NCBI RefSeq assembly: GCF_005503145.1
Contig: NZ_SCNV01000030.1
Span: forward strand, 37,758 to 101,757
DNA from: Burkholderia sp. 4M9327F10
Lineage (GTDB): Bacteria > Pseudomonadota > Gammaproteobacteria > Burkholderiales > Burkholderiaceae
Length of the DNA: 64,000 nt
Reading direction: 5' to 3'
The position numbers and the translations under genes are program-made. Positions 44,841 through 54,061 of this stretch are shown one piece after another (the first letter of the stretch is position 1; the number at the start of each line of letters is the position of its first letter). Below the pieces are notes generated by a model that searched no databases, was not told where the DNA came from, and worked only from the letters and a program-made list of their open reading frames with translations.

Positions 44841-46102
44841 CTGCGTTCCATCGGTTCGTTCAGCAGCGTATCCGCGGCCTTCTGGCCGGAGCGGATCGCC
44901 CCTTCGATCGTCGCGGGCAGGCCGGTGGCCGTCCAGTCTCCCGCGAGCATCAGGTTATTCCAGCGTGTGCGCGTGGCCGGCCGGCGCATTTCTTCACCGG
45001 GCAGCGCCGCAAAGGTCGCGCGGGGTTCGCTCACGACCTGCCAGGCCGGCATCGGCTCGGGCGGCAGGCTGGCGGCCTGGGCGACTTCGGCCCAGACCGT
45101 TTTCGCGAGTGTCTCGTGCGCGGTATCCAGCAAACGGTCAGCGCCGCTGATCGTCACCGAAAGCCGCCCTTCATGGGCAAACAGCCACTCGGCCGTGCCG
45201 TTCAGCAGGCCCATCAGCCGCGGCACGCCGAACGGCGGTTCGACCGCGAAGTGGAGGTTAAGGGCCGCGCTAGCGTGCCGCGGCGCCTGCAAGCCGGGGA
45301 CGAGCGCTTGCGCCACCGCCGGCGGCACCGCCAGCACGACAGACTCACCGGCTTCGAGGGCGATGCGCTCCTCCCCAAACTGCAACGCGCCGATACGCCC
45401 GGCCGCATCGAACTCCATGGCCTGCAACTGCGCATCGAGCCGGATTGCCGCGCCGCCATGCTGCAACAGCCGCAAGGCCGGCTCGACAAAAGCGCTGCTC
45501 AGGCCGTTGCGCGCCAGCAGCGGCCGCGACGCGGGACCGCCCGCAACGAGCGTCTCGCGCGCCACGGCAGCGGCCAGTTCCGCGCTCGCGCTGCGCGGCT
45601 CGTGGTTCAGCATGATCCGGAACAGCGGTTGCAGCAGACGGTCCCACAGCACGCCGTCGCAGCGCATGGTCTGCGCCATGCTCCGGCCGGGCTTGGCAAA
45701 CAGCAGCGGCGCGAGCGTCAGGTAATCGCTCGGATGGGTGTTCGGCACACGCGCGGCCGGATCGAACACCCACCACGGCAAGCGCCCAGCCCACAGCCGC
45801 ACGGTCCAGCGGGCGCGGCTGGCAAGATCCACGAACGGGTATTCGGGCAGCGCCGGGCCGGTCAGCTCGTCGGCCGCACCAATCGCGCGCAGGTAATTCA
45901 GCGTCGCCTCATGACCGGACAGCACCAGGTGATTGCCGCTGTCGATCGTCATGCCGAGCGTGCGGTCGTAATACGAGCGGCACCGTCCACCAGCCTGCGA
46001 GGCCGCCTCGTGCAACACAACCTGCGCGCCGCGCCGCTGCAATTGCACGGCAGCGGCGAGGCCGGCAAGGCCCGCGCCGATCACGTGGACGAGCTTCGGC
46101 AT
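44837..46102 (-). CDS. hpnE: Hydroxysqualene dehydroxylase HpnE
   Basis: A 421-residue FAD-dependent amine-oxidase-fold enzyme (HVIGAGLAGLAAAVQLQRRGAQVVLHEA) that converts hydroxysqualene to squalene in the HpnC-HpnD-HpnE route. The start at 46102 shares one base with the hpnD stop (TGATG), supporting re-initiation; the frame is open to 46132. Its own stop overlaps the hpnF start. The length and motifs are typical. Confidence 0.92.
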   Translation of the reverse strand: MPKLVHVIGAGLAGLAAAVQLQRRGAQVVLHEAASQAGGRCRSYYDRTLGMTIDSGNHLVLSGHEATLNYLRAIGAADELTGPALPEYPFVDLASRARWTVRLWAGRLPWWVFDPAARVPNTHPSDYLTLAPLLFAKPGRSMAQTMRCDGVLWDRLLQPLFRIMLNHEPRSASAELAAAVARETLVAGGPASRPLLARNGLSSAFVEPALRLLQHGGAAIRLDAQLQAMEFDAAGRIGALQFGEERIALEAGESVVLAVPPAVAQALVPGLQAPRHASAALNLHFAVEPPFGVPRLMGLLNGTAEWLFAHEGRLSVTISGADRLLDTAHETLAKTVWAEVAQAASLPPEPMPAWQVVSEPRATFAALPGEEMRRPATRTRWNNLMLAGDWTATGLPATIEGAIRSGQKAADTLLNEPMERR

Positions 46103-46950
46103 CAGAAGAGCGCGTACCGGGCGACGATCCACAGCAGACGCGCACGCGGCTTGCTGACTTTCGTGCGCGGCAGATCGAAGCCGCGCTCAACGGTGCGATC
46201 GAGAAGACAGCGATAGACCCCGGACATGATGCGCGGAGCCCGCACCTGGTTGCGCGGCACGCCGTCCATGATGGCGTCGGCCCTGGCAAAGTGCTCGCGG
46301 GCCTGCGCGACCAGCTTCGCGCAGACGCGCGGCAGCGACGGATCGTCGACGATCGCCTCGGGGCTATGGGTCGCAATGCCCTCGAGCGCAAGCAGTTCGC
46401 GCGGCAGATAGCAGCGGTTGATACCCGCGTCTTCGTCGATATCGCGCAGGATGTTGGTCAACTGCAGCGCCCGGCCCAGGTGATGCGCCAGCAAACGGCC
46501 CGGCTCCTCCTGCATCCCGAATATCCTCACCGATAAACGGCCGGCGGCGCTCGCCACCCGGTCGCAATACAGGTCGAGGGTGGCCTCATCCGGTGCGCAG
46601 ATGTCGGCGGCGGCGTCCATGGCCATGCCGTCGATCATCGCGTGAAAATCTTCGCGTTGCAGATGAAACGTGTGAATGTGCCGCGTCAGCGCGCGCAGCG
46701 AAGGACGCGGCGCGCCCGCATAGCACGCGTCGATATCGGCGCGCCAGCGCTCGAGCCCGGCCGAGCGCTCGGCGCGCGGCAGGTTGCTGTCGGCGATATC
46801 GTCGACAGCGCGGCAAAAAGCGTAGACCTGATACATCGCATCGCGCTGCGCAGCCGGCAGGATGCGCATCGCAAGATAGAACGAGCTGCCCGATGTGGCG
46901 GCAGCGGCGTCGGTTTCTGTATCGTCCACGACAAGATTGGAAACAGCCAA
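46102..46950 (-). CDS. hpnD: Presqualene diphosphate synthase HpnD
   Basis: A 282-residue squalene/phytoene synthase-family enzyme that condenses two farnesyl diphosphates to presqualene diphosphate. Both Asp-rich motifs are present: AVDDIADS (about 48-55) and RDIDEDAGINRCYLP (about 167-181). In the three-step route HpnC then makes hydroxysqualene. HpnC normally lies just upstream of hpnD, but here the next gene upstream is a diguanylate cyclase. This is the first gene of the hpnD-E-F-G operon. Confidence 0.92.
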   Translation of the reverse strand: MAVSNLVVDDTETDAAAATSGSSFYLAMRILPAAQRDAMYQVYAFCRAVDDIADSNLPRAERSAGLERWRADIDACYAGAPRPSLRALTRHIHTFHLQREDFHAMIDGMAMDAAADICAPDEATLDLYCDRVASAAGRLSVRIFGMQEEPGRLLAHHLGRALQLTNILRDIDEDAGINRCYLPRELLALEGIATHSPEAIVDDPSLPRVCAKLVAQAREHFARADAIMDGVPRNQVRAPRIMSGVYRCLLDRTVERGFDLPRTKVSKPRARLLWIVARYALF

Positions 46951-47178
46951 GACGATCTCCGCTGAGGGGCCCCTCTGGAGGCGGTCAAGAAGTCAGGATT
47001 CGTGCCTGCCCGCAGGGCAAGCGACGCGCGCGGACACGCGCGAATACACCGGCAAGGGTTACCGGAAACGGCGAAAAGTATAACAATCTTTGCGAGACAC
47101 CGCAGTTCAAGGGCGGAATCCGCCGTGATGGCGGGTTACACGCGCTGCGCCGCCCCTCCCGCGAGGACACACGACAGG

Positions 47179-48117
47179 TCAGATAAACGCGACCGAGCGG
47201 TTGCGCCCCTGGCGCTTGGCGCTGTAGAGAGCGGCATCGGCTTCGTTGATCAGCACGTCGTAGTTCGGCACGCCCACCCGGGCCGCGGCGCCGCCGACGC
47301 TCGCCGTCACCGGCACCTTGACGCCCTGCACCTCGACCGGCGTGTCGCCAATCGTATGACGGATCTTCTCGGCCACCAGCATGGCATCCTGGATCGGCGT
47401 GCACGGCAGCAGCAGCGCGAACTCCTCGCCGCCGAAGCGGCCGAACGTGTCCTGCACCCTGACGACCTGGGCGACCCGTTGCGCCATCTCGCGCAGCACG
47501 GTGTCGCCGACCCCGTGGCCAAACTGGTCGTTGATCTTCTTGAAGTGGTCCAGATCGAACAGCAGCACCGACATGTCGCCGCCGTAGCGCTGCCAGCGCG
47601 TGTATTCGTCGCGCAGCCGCGCCTCGAAATAGCGCCGGTTCGCAATGCCGGTCAGGCCGTCGCGATCGGCATACTCCTGCAGCTTGGCGACCGCCTCTTC
47701 GCGTTCACGCTGCACGATGCTCACGTGCGTCACGTCGGAGATGGTCACGCACACGGCCACCACTTCGCGCTCGCGTGTGAGCGGCATGAAGGTGCAATCC
47801 TGCTGCATGAAATCGACACCGCCGGTAATCGGCCGGTCATGGTCGAACTTGAACAGATAGGGGCGCTGCTCCCACGAACTGAAGGCAAAGCTGCCGAGCT
47901 GGAACACGCTCTCGAGCTTGCGGGTCAGCCACACGCGCGGCAACTCGGGGAAACTGGCGAAGATCGACTTGCCGACCACCTTCTCAGCGGACAGGCCGCT
48001 GTGGTCCTGCATGAACCGGTTCCACATCAACACGTTCATTTCACGATCGAGGACAAAGATGCCGAAACCAACACGCTCGACAACGAGATCGCTCAACGAA
48101 GCTGGGGGAACATTCAT
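47179..48117 (-). CDS. PAS-GGDEF diguanylate cyclase
   Basis: A 312-residue cytoplasmic protein with an N-terminal PAS domain (about 8-130: GFGIFVLDREMNVLMWNRFMQDHSG) and a C-terminal GGDEF domain (about 145-312) with GGEEF near 228-232. The inhibitory RxxD site is present as RVQD five residues before it, so product inhibition is expected. It makes cyclic di-GMP. The start overlaps the CheC stop by 4 bp (ATGA), making it the third gene of a response regulator-CheC-cyclase operon. Confidence 0.92.
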   Translation of the reverse strand: MNVPPASLSDLVVERVGFGIFVLDREMNVLMWNRFMQDHSGLSAEKVVGKSIFASFPELPRVWLTRKLESVFQLGSFAFSSWEQRPYLFKFDHDRPITGGVDFMQQDCTFMPLTREREVVAVCVTISDVTHVSIVQREREEAVAKLQEYADRDGLTGIANRRYFEARLRDEYTRWQRYGGDMSVLLFDLDHFKKINDQFGHGVGDTVLREMAQRVAQVVRVQDTFGRFGGEEFALLLPCTPIQDAMLVAEKIRHTIGDTPVEVQGVKVPVTASVGGAAARVGVPNYDVLINEADAALYSAKRQGRNRSVAFI

Positions 48118-48737
48118 AGACTGGACAGCAACGCGTCAAGCGCGTGATTCATATGGCGGATCGACTCTTCAGCCATGAGCATGACGAGGTGGGCGCGGAA
48201 GCTCTGGTCTTCGAGCGCGAAATTGACTTCGACCAGCAGCGCGACTTCCCAGGCGAGCACGCCGGGCTGGAACACGTCGTCGAGCGACATCGATTCGCCG
48301 AGCAGCCCAGGCGCCGAAAACACCGGCGTGCGGCCGAGCTGTTCGAGAATGCACGAGACGCATGCGCCCGTCAGCACGTTGGCGACGTCGAAAATCAGCT
48401 CTTCTTCGCTGACCTTCTCGTAGGCGGAACGCGGATACGGGTCGTTCACCAGCGCACAAAGCTGCTCGATGCTGCCGCTGCGGCAGATCACCAGCGCCTC
48501 GCCCTTGATGTCGGAGCGAAAGCCCTGGCGCACCGCACTCACCGCCTCGTGGATGCCGGTCATCTCGCGCAAGGCCGCCGCCGCCTCGCTTATCTCCACG
48601 ACCTGCACCCGCGGCACCGACAACTCGATAAACGTATCGAGCAAGCGCGCAAGGCGCGTTGCGGCCTGGCCCATCGCGAGGTTGGCAACCTCCTGCAGGG
48701 CGTCGCGCCGATCTTCGTTGAGGACTGGCTCAGACAT
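48114..48737 (-). CDS. CheC-family phosphatase
   Basis: A 207-residue CheC-like protein. Both CheC active-site motifs ([D/S]x3Ex2N-x22-P) are visible: the first is exact, with Asp12, Glu16, Asn19 and Pro42; the second is Glu113, Asp117, Asn120 and Pro143, with Asp in place of Glu. CheC proteins dephosphorylate CheY-type response regulators. The start overlaps the response-regulator gene by 8 bp, and its stop overlaps the cyclase. Its natural partner is therefore the adjoining single-domain regulator. The frame is open upstream to 48803. Confidence 0.85.
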   Translation of the reverse strand: MSEPVLNEDRRDALQEVANLAMGQAATRLARLLDTFIELSVPRVQVVEISEAAAALREMTGIHEAVSAVRQGFRSDIKGEALVICRSGSIEQLCALVNDPYPRSAYEKVSEEELIFDVANVLTGACVSCILEQLGRTPVFSAPGLLGESMSLDDVFQPGVLAWEVALLVEVNFALEDQSFRAHLVMLMAEESIRHMNHALDALLSSL

Positions 48738-49098
48738 ACAACCCGTACTCCTTGAGGATGGGTAGTACCGCCTCGGGGGTGACGGGCTTGGCGATGAAGG
48801 CAACGGCGCCGAGCGTGCGCACGCGCGCCTGGGCCATCGGTTGCACGTCGGCAGACACGACGATCACGAACGTGTTCAGATCTTCGTGCTGCAACGCCTC
48901 CAGCACCTGATAGCCGGTCAGGTCCGGCATCGTCAGGTCGAGGAACATGACGGACGCTTTGCCTTCGCGATACAGCGAGAGCGCTTCGCGCCCGTTGGTG
49001 GCATAGCTGATGTCCACATCCCAATCCGGAGGCAGCGCCTTTGTGAGCACCTTGCGTGCAAGCAGCGAATCATCGGCGATCACAATGGGCAATGACAT
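48730..49098 (-). CDS. Single-domain response regulator (CheY-like)
   Basis: A 122-residue receiver domain without an output domain. Phospho-acceptor Asp54 is in FLDLTMPD, the acidic pair Asp9-Asp10 is in IADDS, and Lys104 is in IAKPV. It lies first in an operon with the CheC phosphatase and the diguanylate cyclase, so it probably carries a signal to one of them. The start at 49098 gives the canonical receiver start; the open frame to 49287 has no further domain. The kinase is not adjacent on the same strand. Confidence 0.9.
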   Translation of the reverse strand: MSLPIVIADDSLLARKVLTKALPPDWDVDISYATNGREALSLYREGKASVMFLDLTMPDLTGYQVLEALQHEDLNTFVIVVSADVQPMAQARVRTLGAVAFIAKPVTPEAVLPILKEYGLYV

Positions 49099-49779
49099 GG
49101 CGGAGGGGTCTAAAAGCGGGATTGGCTCGGTCGCGTTAACGGCGCGGATCAGGGATTCTTTAGCCGGCTGAACAGGATAGGCCCGAAGGATACTCCGGCG
49201 CGAGCGGGTATGCAGATTGCGAAAAGCAGGGAGCAGCGCACGCGCGGGCGCATGCGACGGAAACGATGCGGATGCGCATAAGCGCACGCAGGACGATAAC
49301 GATGACCGGCATGTTCGGACCTACCCCGTAGGTGGTTCTGCGCGGCCGAGTGGATCGGAAGTCAATCAACAACCTGCCGCACGCGTTTCCGCGAACCCCC
49401 TCCGTCACGCTTGATGTGCGTTATCTGGCTGGCCCTCGCGGCACAAGCGTCCGAACATGGCGGACGCAATATTTATCGTGGCAAGATTCTCAAATTAAAC
49501 TGACGAAAAGGCAACTCGCCAAAATGGATTTAACGAACATAAATGACTCACACAACATCAATTGAGAGACATTTCAAATCTTAAAGCGTGAAAATTACGC
49601 CGTTTATACTTTTGTGTACGTTTGCGCTTCCAGATTCCTCACTGTTTGGAGAAAAACTTCCGCCCGTCCGCTGCGGTCTATTCTTACCGCCCCTGGAGAT
49701 CCTGCGCTGCAAATTCCGGGTTCTCGTATTATGGTAACTGTAAGATTTCCCGTCCCAGACGATTGCTGCGGTATTGAAG
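49099..49779. other. Long A+T-richer region between divergent signalling genes
   Basis: About 680 bp with no credible gene; from 49450 to 49640 it is clearly richer in A+T than the surroundings. It must hold the promoters for the response-regulator operon and the hybrid kinase. I see no terminator or repeat. The region is unusually long for a promoter and may carry a small RNA, though none is identifiable. Confidence 0.4.
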
Positions 49780-52050
49780 ATGACACTCGACCGGTCCGAG
49801 CCGCGCGAAGCGAGCCGCCTCTCCTCTAACCTTGAGGACGAGACGCTGTTCCCGGTTGTGCCAGAGCAGAATTTCCATGTCCGGCGCATGACGCTGATCG
49901 CCCTGCTGGTGGCGGCCATCGTCCTGCCTTGCGTGTACGTCGTGGCCATGGCGTTCAGCGATCTGCGCGACCGCGAAGCCGACGCCACCGATCTGACGCT
50001 GCGCACCGTGCGCGTGGCCGAAGAGCATGCGCTGAAAGTCTTCGACATGAATGAAGCGCTCGATGCGCGCGTCGTGGACCTGGTGCAAGGCCTTGACGAC
50101 GACGGCATCCGCACGCGCCAGGCCGATATCCACGCGAAACTGGGCACCATGGGCGGCGGCTATCCGCAGGTCGCCGCGGTGTCGATTTTTGGCCGGGACG
50201 GCACCTTGCTCGCGAGCAGCCGTTTTTATCCCGCCCCGCCGGTGTCGATTGCGAAACGCGACGACTTCACCGGCATTCGCGACGGCAAGGTGCTCGAACA
50301 CATTTCGAAGGACATGGTGGGTCAGGTCGCCGGCGAAAACGTCTTCAATACCGGCGTGGCGCGGCGCGATCTCGACGGCGCCTTCGCGGGGGTGGTTTCC
50401 GTCGCGCTGCGGCCGGGTTATTTCACCGCCTTCTATCAGGAACTGCTCGGCGGCAACGACACGCCGATGACCATGAGCCTGACCCGCGCCGACGGCTCGA
50501 TTCTCGCCCACTACCCGTCCGCGCCGGGCCAGCCCACCGCCGTCCGGCCGCACACGCCGTTCACCGACGCCCTCGCCCAGGGCAGCCGCGCCGGCGTGGT
50601 GCGGCTGCGCTCGGTGTTCGACAACGACAATCTGATCGTCGCCTACCGGCGTGTCGGTTCCTACCCGGTGTACGTGTCGTGTGGCTACCGCACCTCGGCG
50701 ATCTGGGCGGGCTGGTACCGTCATCTGAGCGTGCTGATTCTTTCCATGTTCACGCCTTCGATCGTGTTGTGGTGCGTGATCTGGCTGTCGCTGCGGCGTC
50801 TGGGCGCAGAAGAGGAAGCGTGGGAGCGCTGGCAGGCCGAGGCGTCGATGCGCCGCTCGATCGAATCCGCCTACCGGCAGTCGCGCAAGATGGAGGCACT
50901 CGGCAATCTGGTGGGCAGTGTCGCGCACGATTTCAACAACCTGCTGATGATCGTCTCCGCGAACGTGCAGATCGCAAGGCGGCGCGGTGCGCCGGGGCTC
51001 GACCGCGAGCTCTCTGCCATCGAGCGGGCGCTCAAGAACGGCCAGTCGCTCACGCGCCAGTTGCTCGGCGTGGCGCGCAAGCAGCCGCTGCGCAACGAAA
51101 CGCTCGCCGTCGACCGGTGGCTGCCGGCCTGCCGTGAACTGCTGCGCGCGTCGCTCGGCGCAAAGATCTCGCTTGTGATGGATATCGGCACCGACGTCTG
51201 GCCGATGCGGGTCGACGTCGCCGAGCTCGAACTCGCGCTGATCAACCTCGCCGTCAATGCACGCGACGCGATGCCCAACGGCGGCCGTTTCACGGTGCGA
51301 GCGGCCAACATCACGTTCCGCCACGAGGACGGCTTTCCGCTCACCGGCGAGTTCGTGCAGCTCTCGCTCGAGGACACCGGCGTCGGCATGCCGCCGGAAG
51401 TGCTGTCCCGGGCGTTCGAACCGCTCTTTACGACCAAGCCGAAAGGCATGGGCACGGGCCTCGGCCTGCCCCAGGTATTCGCATTCTGCGAACGCTCCGG
51501 CGGGCTCGCCGCGATCGACAGTGCGATCGGCGCGGGCACCTCGGTGCGCCTCTACCTGCCGCGTGCGGCAGCCGTGCCGGAGATCGAGCGCCCCGCCAAC
51601 GAGCCGAAGGTCGAGGAGGCGGGCACCCCGCAAGGCCTGCGCATCCTGCTGGTCGAGGACAACGACGAAGTCGCCGCCGGCACCGAAGCCTTGCTACAGA
51701 TGATGGGCCACCAGGTCACCTGCGTATTCAACGCCGATACGGCGCTGCGCCTCTTTGACGACGCCCACGCCAAGCAGGCGCGAACCGGCGAACTGCTGCC
51801 CTTCGACCTGGTCATCTCCGACATCCACATGCCGGGCGCGACGAACGGTATCGATCTTGCCGAAGCAGTGCAGGCGTTCGAAACGCGCCTGCCGATAATT
51901 CTCGTGACAGGCTACGCGGAAGAGCTCGACCGCGCGCGTCATGTCGACGTGCGGGTGCTGTCGAAGCCCTTCGATATCGCCTTGCTCGACAAGCTGCTGC
52001 AGGATATTCAGCGCGATCTGACGCAAACCAGCACGCATGCCGCGGATTGA
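49780..52050 (+). CDS. Hybrid histidine kinase with periplasmic sensor and receiver
   Basis: A 756-residue membrane kinase. Transmembrane helices are at about 38-60 and 316-340, flanking a periplasmic Cache-like sensor. A HisKA domain has His383 (SVAHDFNNLL), an ATPase domain has NARDAMPNGG, DTGVGM and TKPKGMGTGLGL, and the C-terminal receiver (about 622-745) has phospho-acceptor Asp681 (ISDIHMPG). An in-frame TTG six bases earlier is a possible start; ATG is preferred. It diverges from the response regulator-CheC-cyclase operon, so it may share a pathway with it, but this is inferred. Confidence 0.88.
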   Translation: MTLDRSEPREASRLSSNLEDETLFPVVPEQNFHVRRMTLIALLVAAIVLPCVYVVAMAFSDLRDREADATDLTLRTVRVAEEHALKVFDMNEALDARVVDLVQGLDDDGIRTRQADIHAKLGTMGGGYPQVAAVSIFGRDGTLLASSRFYPAPPVSIAKRDDFTGIRDGKVLEHISKDMVGQVAGENVFNTGVARRDLDGAFAGVVSVALRPGYFTAFYQELLGGNDTPMTMSLTRADGSILAHYPSAPGQPTAVRPHTPFTDALAQGSRAGVVRLRSVFDNDNLIVAYRRVGSYPVYVSCGYRTSAIWAGWYRHLSVLILSMFTPSIVLWCVIWLSLRRLGAEEEAWERWQAEASMRRSIESAYRQSRKMEALGNLVGSVAHDFNNLLMIVSANVQIARRRGAPGLDRELSAIERALKNGQSLTRQLLGVARKQPLRNETLAVDRWLPACRELLRASLGAKISLVMDIGTDVWPMRVDVAELELALINLAVNARDAMPNGGRFTVRAANITFRHEDGFPLTGEFVQLSLEDTGVGMPPEVLSRAFEPLFTTKPKGMGTGLGLPQVFAFCERSGGLAAIDSAIGAGTSVRLYLPRAAAVPEIERPANEPKVEEAGTPQGLRILLVEDNDEVAAGTEALLQMMGHQVTCVFNADTALRLFDDAHAKQARTGELLPFDLVISDIHMPGATNGIDLAEAVQAFETRLPIILVTGYAEELDRARHVDVRVLSKPFDIALLDKLLQDIQRDLTQTSTHAAD

Positions 52051-52286
52051 GCCCTGCGACCGCGTTCGGATCAGCGCGAATTACCGATTTTTGTAAAAGC
52101 GCCTCGCCTGCTTACCGGCCAACCGCCCGCAGGCGTCCTCAGCAGGTCCTTCCCACGCGCGCCCCAGCCCGGCCGCAATGCCTCCGGCGTCACGCCGCGC
52201 TTCCCGGCACGATCGTTGCGGCTGCGCATGAAGGAAGGTGCCGCACAACTGCGGCGGCGGCCTGGTGAAAACATGGGGAGACGGCC

Positions 52287-53237
52287 ATGCGACATACTGT
52301 GATTGGTTTATTCGACACCTACACCCTGGCGGAAAGCGCGCGCGATACGCTTGTGCAGACGGGCTTCGCCTCCGACACCATCGAGCTGCAAGCGAACCCG
52401 ATACCCTCTGCCAGCGCAGCGGACAACGCCGCGGCCGGCCCAGGCGTCCTCGCCAATATCGAGCGTTTCATTGCCAGCCTGTTCGCCAAGGAACCGCGCA
52501 CGGCCGAGGCCGAGCGTTACGCAGACGCCGTGCGGCGCGGCGCGGTGCTGGTGTGCGTGAATGCCGCCAGCGAAGCGCATGCCGAACTCGCCCGCAATAC
52601 GCTGGTGCGGCTGGGCGCCACGGATATCGGCGAGCGTTCGCCGGGCTGGGATGCGGCACTGGACGATCCGGACGCACGCCGCGAACACTCGGTGCTCGAC
52701 GAACTCGGCCTGAGCAGCGCGGCCCCGGCGCCCATGCCGCGTCACCCGGCAAGCACCCGCAGCGATCCGGCGCCGGGTATGCCGGCCGCGTCGGCCGAGC
52801 CGCGCGCCGAAGAGCCGCCGAGAGCGTCGCCGCTCAGCGAAGCGGCGACGCTCAATACCATCGCTGCCGGTAGCGCGCCAGGCTTCGGCGCGGTGTTTAC
52901 GCCCGTTGATGTCGCCCCGGCGGCGCGTCAGCCGGAGCCCGTGGAAGGTGAAACGATCCCCGATGAATTTCTCGAATACGAAGAGGACTTCCGTAATCAC
53001 TACGACGAGCAGTACGCGAGCGGCGATAACCGGTACGAGGACTATGTGCCCGCTTACCGGTACGGCGCCACCATCGCCCGCGACATGCACTATCGCGACC
53101 GCGTGTGGGAAGACGTGGAACCGGAGGCCCGGCGTCACTGGGAGGCCACCTCACCCGCTGCGACCGATACGTGGGAACGCTTCAAGGCCGCGGTGCGGCA
53201 CGGTTGGGATCGCGTGACGGGGCACCATCACGTGTGA
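52287..53237 (+). CDS. General stress protein-like protein (17M-like N-terminus)
   Basis: A 316-residue soluble protein in three parts. The N-terminal 110 residues resemble the general stress protein 17M-like domain (VIGLFDTYTLAESARDTLVQTGF). A Pro/Ala/Ser-rich linker covers about 135-215. The C-terminal 100 residues are rich in Tyr, Trp and acidic residues (ITPEDEFLEYEEDFRNHY-type, then YRYGATIARDMHYRDRVWEDVEPEARRHWE), a composition I associate with the same family. Function unknown; a stress role is inferred from similarity alone. Confidence 0.65.
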   Translation: MRHTVIGLFDTYTLAESARDTLVQTGFASDTIELQANPIPSASAADNAAAGPGVLANIERFIASLFAKEPRTAEAERYADAVRRGAVLVCVNAASEAHAELARNTLVRLGATDIGERSPGWDAALDDPDARREHSVLDELGLSSAAPAPMPRHPASTRSDPAPGMPAASAEPRAEEPPRASPLSEAATLNTIAAGSAPGFGAVFTPVDVAPAARQPEPVEGETIPDEFLEYEEDFRNHYDEQYASGDNRYEDYVPAYRYGATIARDMHYRDRVWEDVEPEARRHWEATSPAATDTWERFKAAVRHGWDRVTGHHHV

Positions 53238-53287
53238 TCTGGCGAGGCGCGCCACGCAACGGCGCGGCGCTACACGCAGAAAACGGG

Positions 53288-53319
53288 CGGCATCGCGCCG
53301 CCCGGCCTGTGCGATGCCG
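53288..53319. terminator. Possible bidirectional terminator hairpin
   Basis: A 9-bp perfect stem (CGGCATCGC at 53288-53296 and GCGATGCCG at 53311-53319) with a 14-nt GC-rich loop lies between the convergent stress-protein and FMN-reductase genes. There is no T-run, so its strength is uncertain. Confidence 0.35.
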
Positions 53320-53360
53320 GAGCAATCCAGGAAGATCCAGCGGCCAGCGCGGCCTGCTGC

Positions 53361-53912
53361 TCAGCCCGCAAACCGCTTCACCCACGCAACATAGCGATCG
53401 ACGAACGTTTGCAGGAACTTGCGGGTGTCGTCATTGAGGATGTTGCCGTTGGCGTCGATTGTCGCCGGGTTGTGCTTGATAAACATTTCCGGCTGACCGA
53501 GCATCGCGACGTCCAGGTAGGACAGTACATTGCGCAGATGCTGCTGGCTCAACGCCGTGCCGGTCGCGCCCACCGACGTGCCCGCCAGTCCACCCGGCTT
53601 GCCCGCCCAGGAATTCGAGCCCCACGGGCGCGAACCCCAGTCCAGCGCGTTCTTCAGCACGCCAGGGATCGAGCGGTTGTACTCGGGGGTGACGAATAGC
53701 AGGCCATCGGCGGCTTCTACCTTTTGCTTGAACTGCCGGGCAACTTCCGGAAAGTCCGGGTCATAGTCCTGGCTGTAAAGCGGCAAGCTGCCGATGTCGA
53801 GAAATTCGAAGGAAAAATCAGCGGGAGCGAGAGAAATCAGCGCTTGTGCCAGTTGCCGGTTGTACGACTCCCGGCGCAGGCTGCCAACCACAACGGCGAT
53901 ATGAAGGGCCAT
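53361..53912 (-). CDS. NADPH-dependent FMN reductase (ChrR/YieF-like)
   Basis: A 183-residue flavodoxin-fold reductase. FMN-binding segments are VVVGSLRRESYNRQLA near the N-terminus and FVTPEYNRSIPGVLKNALDWGSRP (about 74-98), with AGTSVGATGTA next. Members reduce quinones, chromate or azo compounds, with FMN as cofactor. Length is normal. It stands alone, with the long 54-kb intergenic region upstream of it. Confidence 0.9.
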   Translation of the reverse strand: MALHIAVVVGSLRRESYNRQLAQALISLAPADFSFEFLDIGSLPLYSQDYDPDFPEVARQFKQKVEAADGLLFVTPEYNRSIPGVLKNALDWGSRPWGSNSWAGKPGGLAGTSVGATGTALSQQHLRNVLSYLDVAMLGQPEMFIKHNPATIDANGNILNDDTRKFLQTFVDRYVAWVKRFAG

Positions 53913-54061
53913 GGTTTGTTTCCTCAGTGAGAGCGCGCGCAGCGCGAAAGGTCTGCGCTGTAATCATATGCGGTAGCGCTGCGAACTGAGTGAACGCGGC
54001 CGAAAAGCGCGATCATCGAGCGGCGAAATAAGGGGCGGCATCGTCTCGGCGACGCTGCCCG

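Noticed and set aside
49729..51633. A 634-codon minus-strand open frame antisense to the hybrid kinase.
   Set aside because: The plus strand encodes intact kinase domains. The antisense product is Arg/His-rich and resembles nothing.
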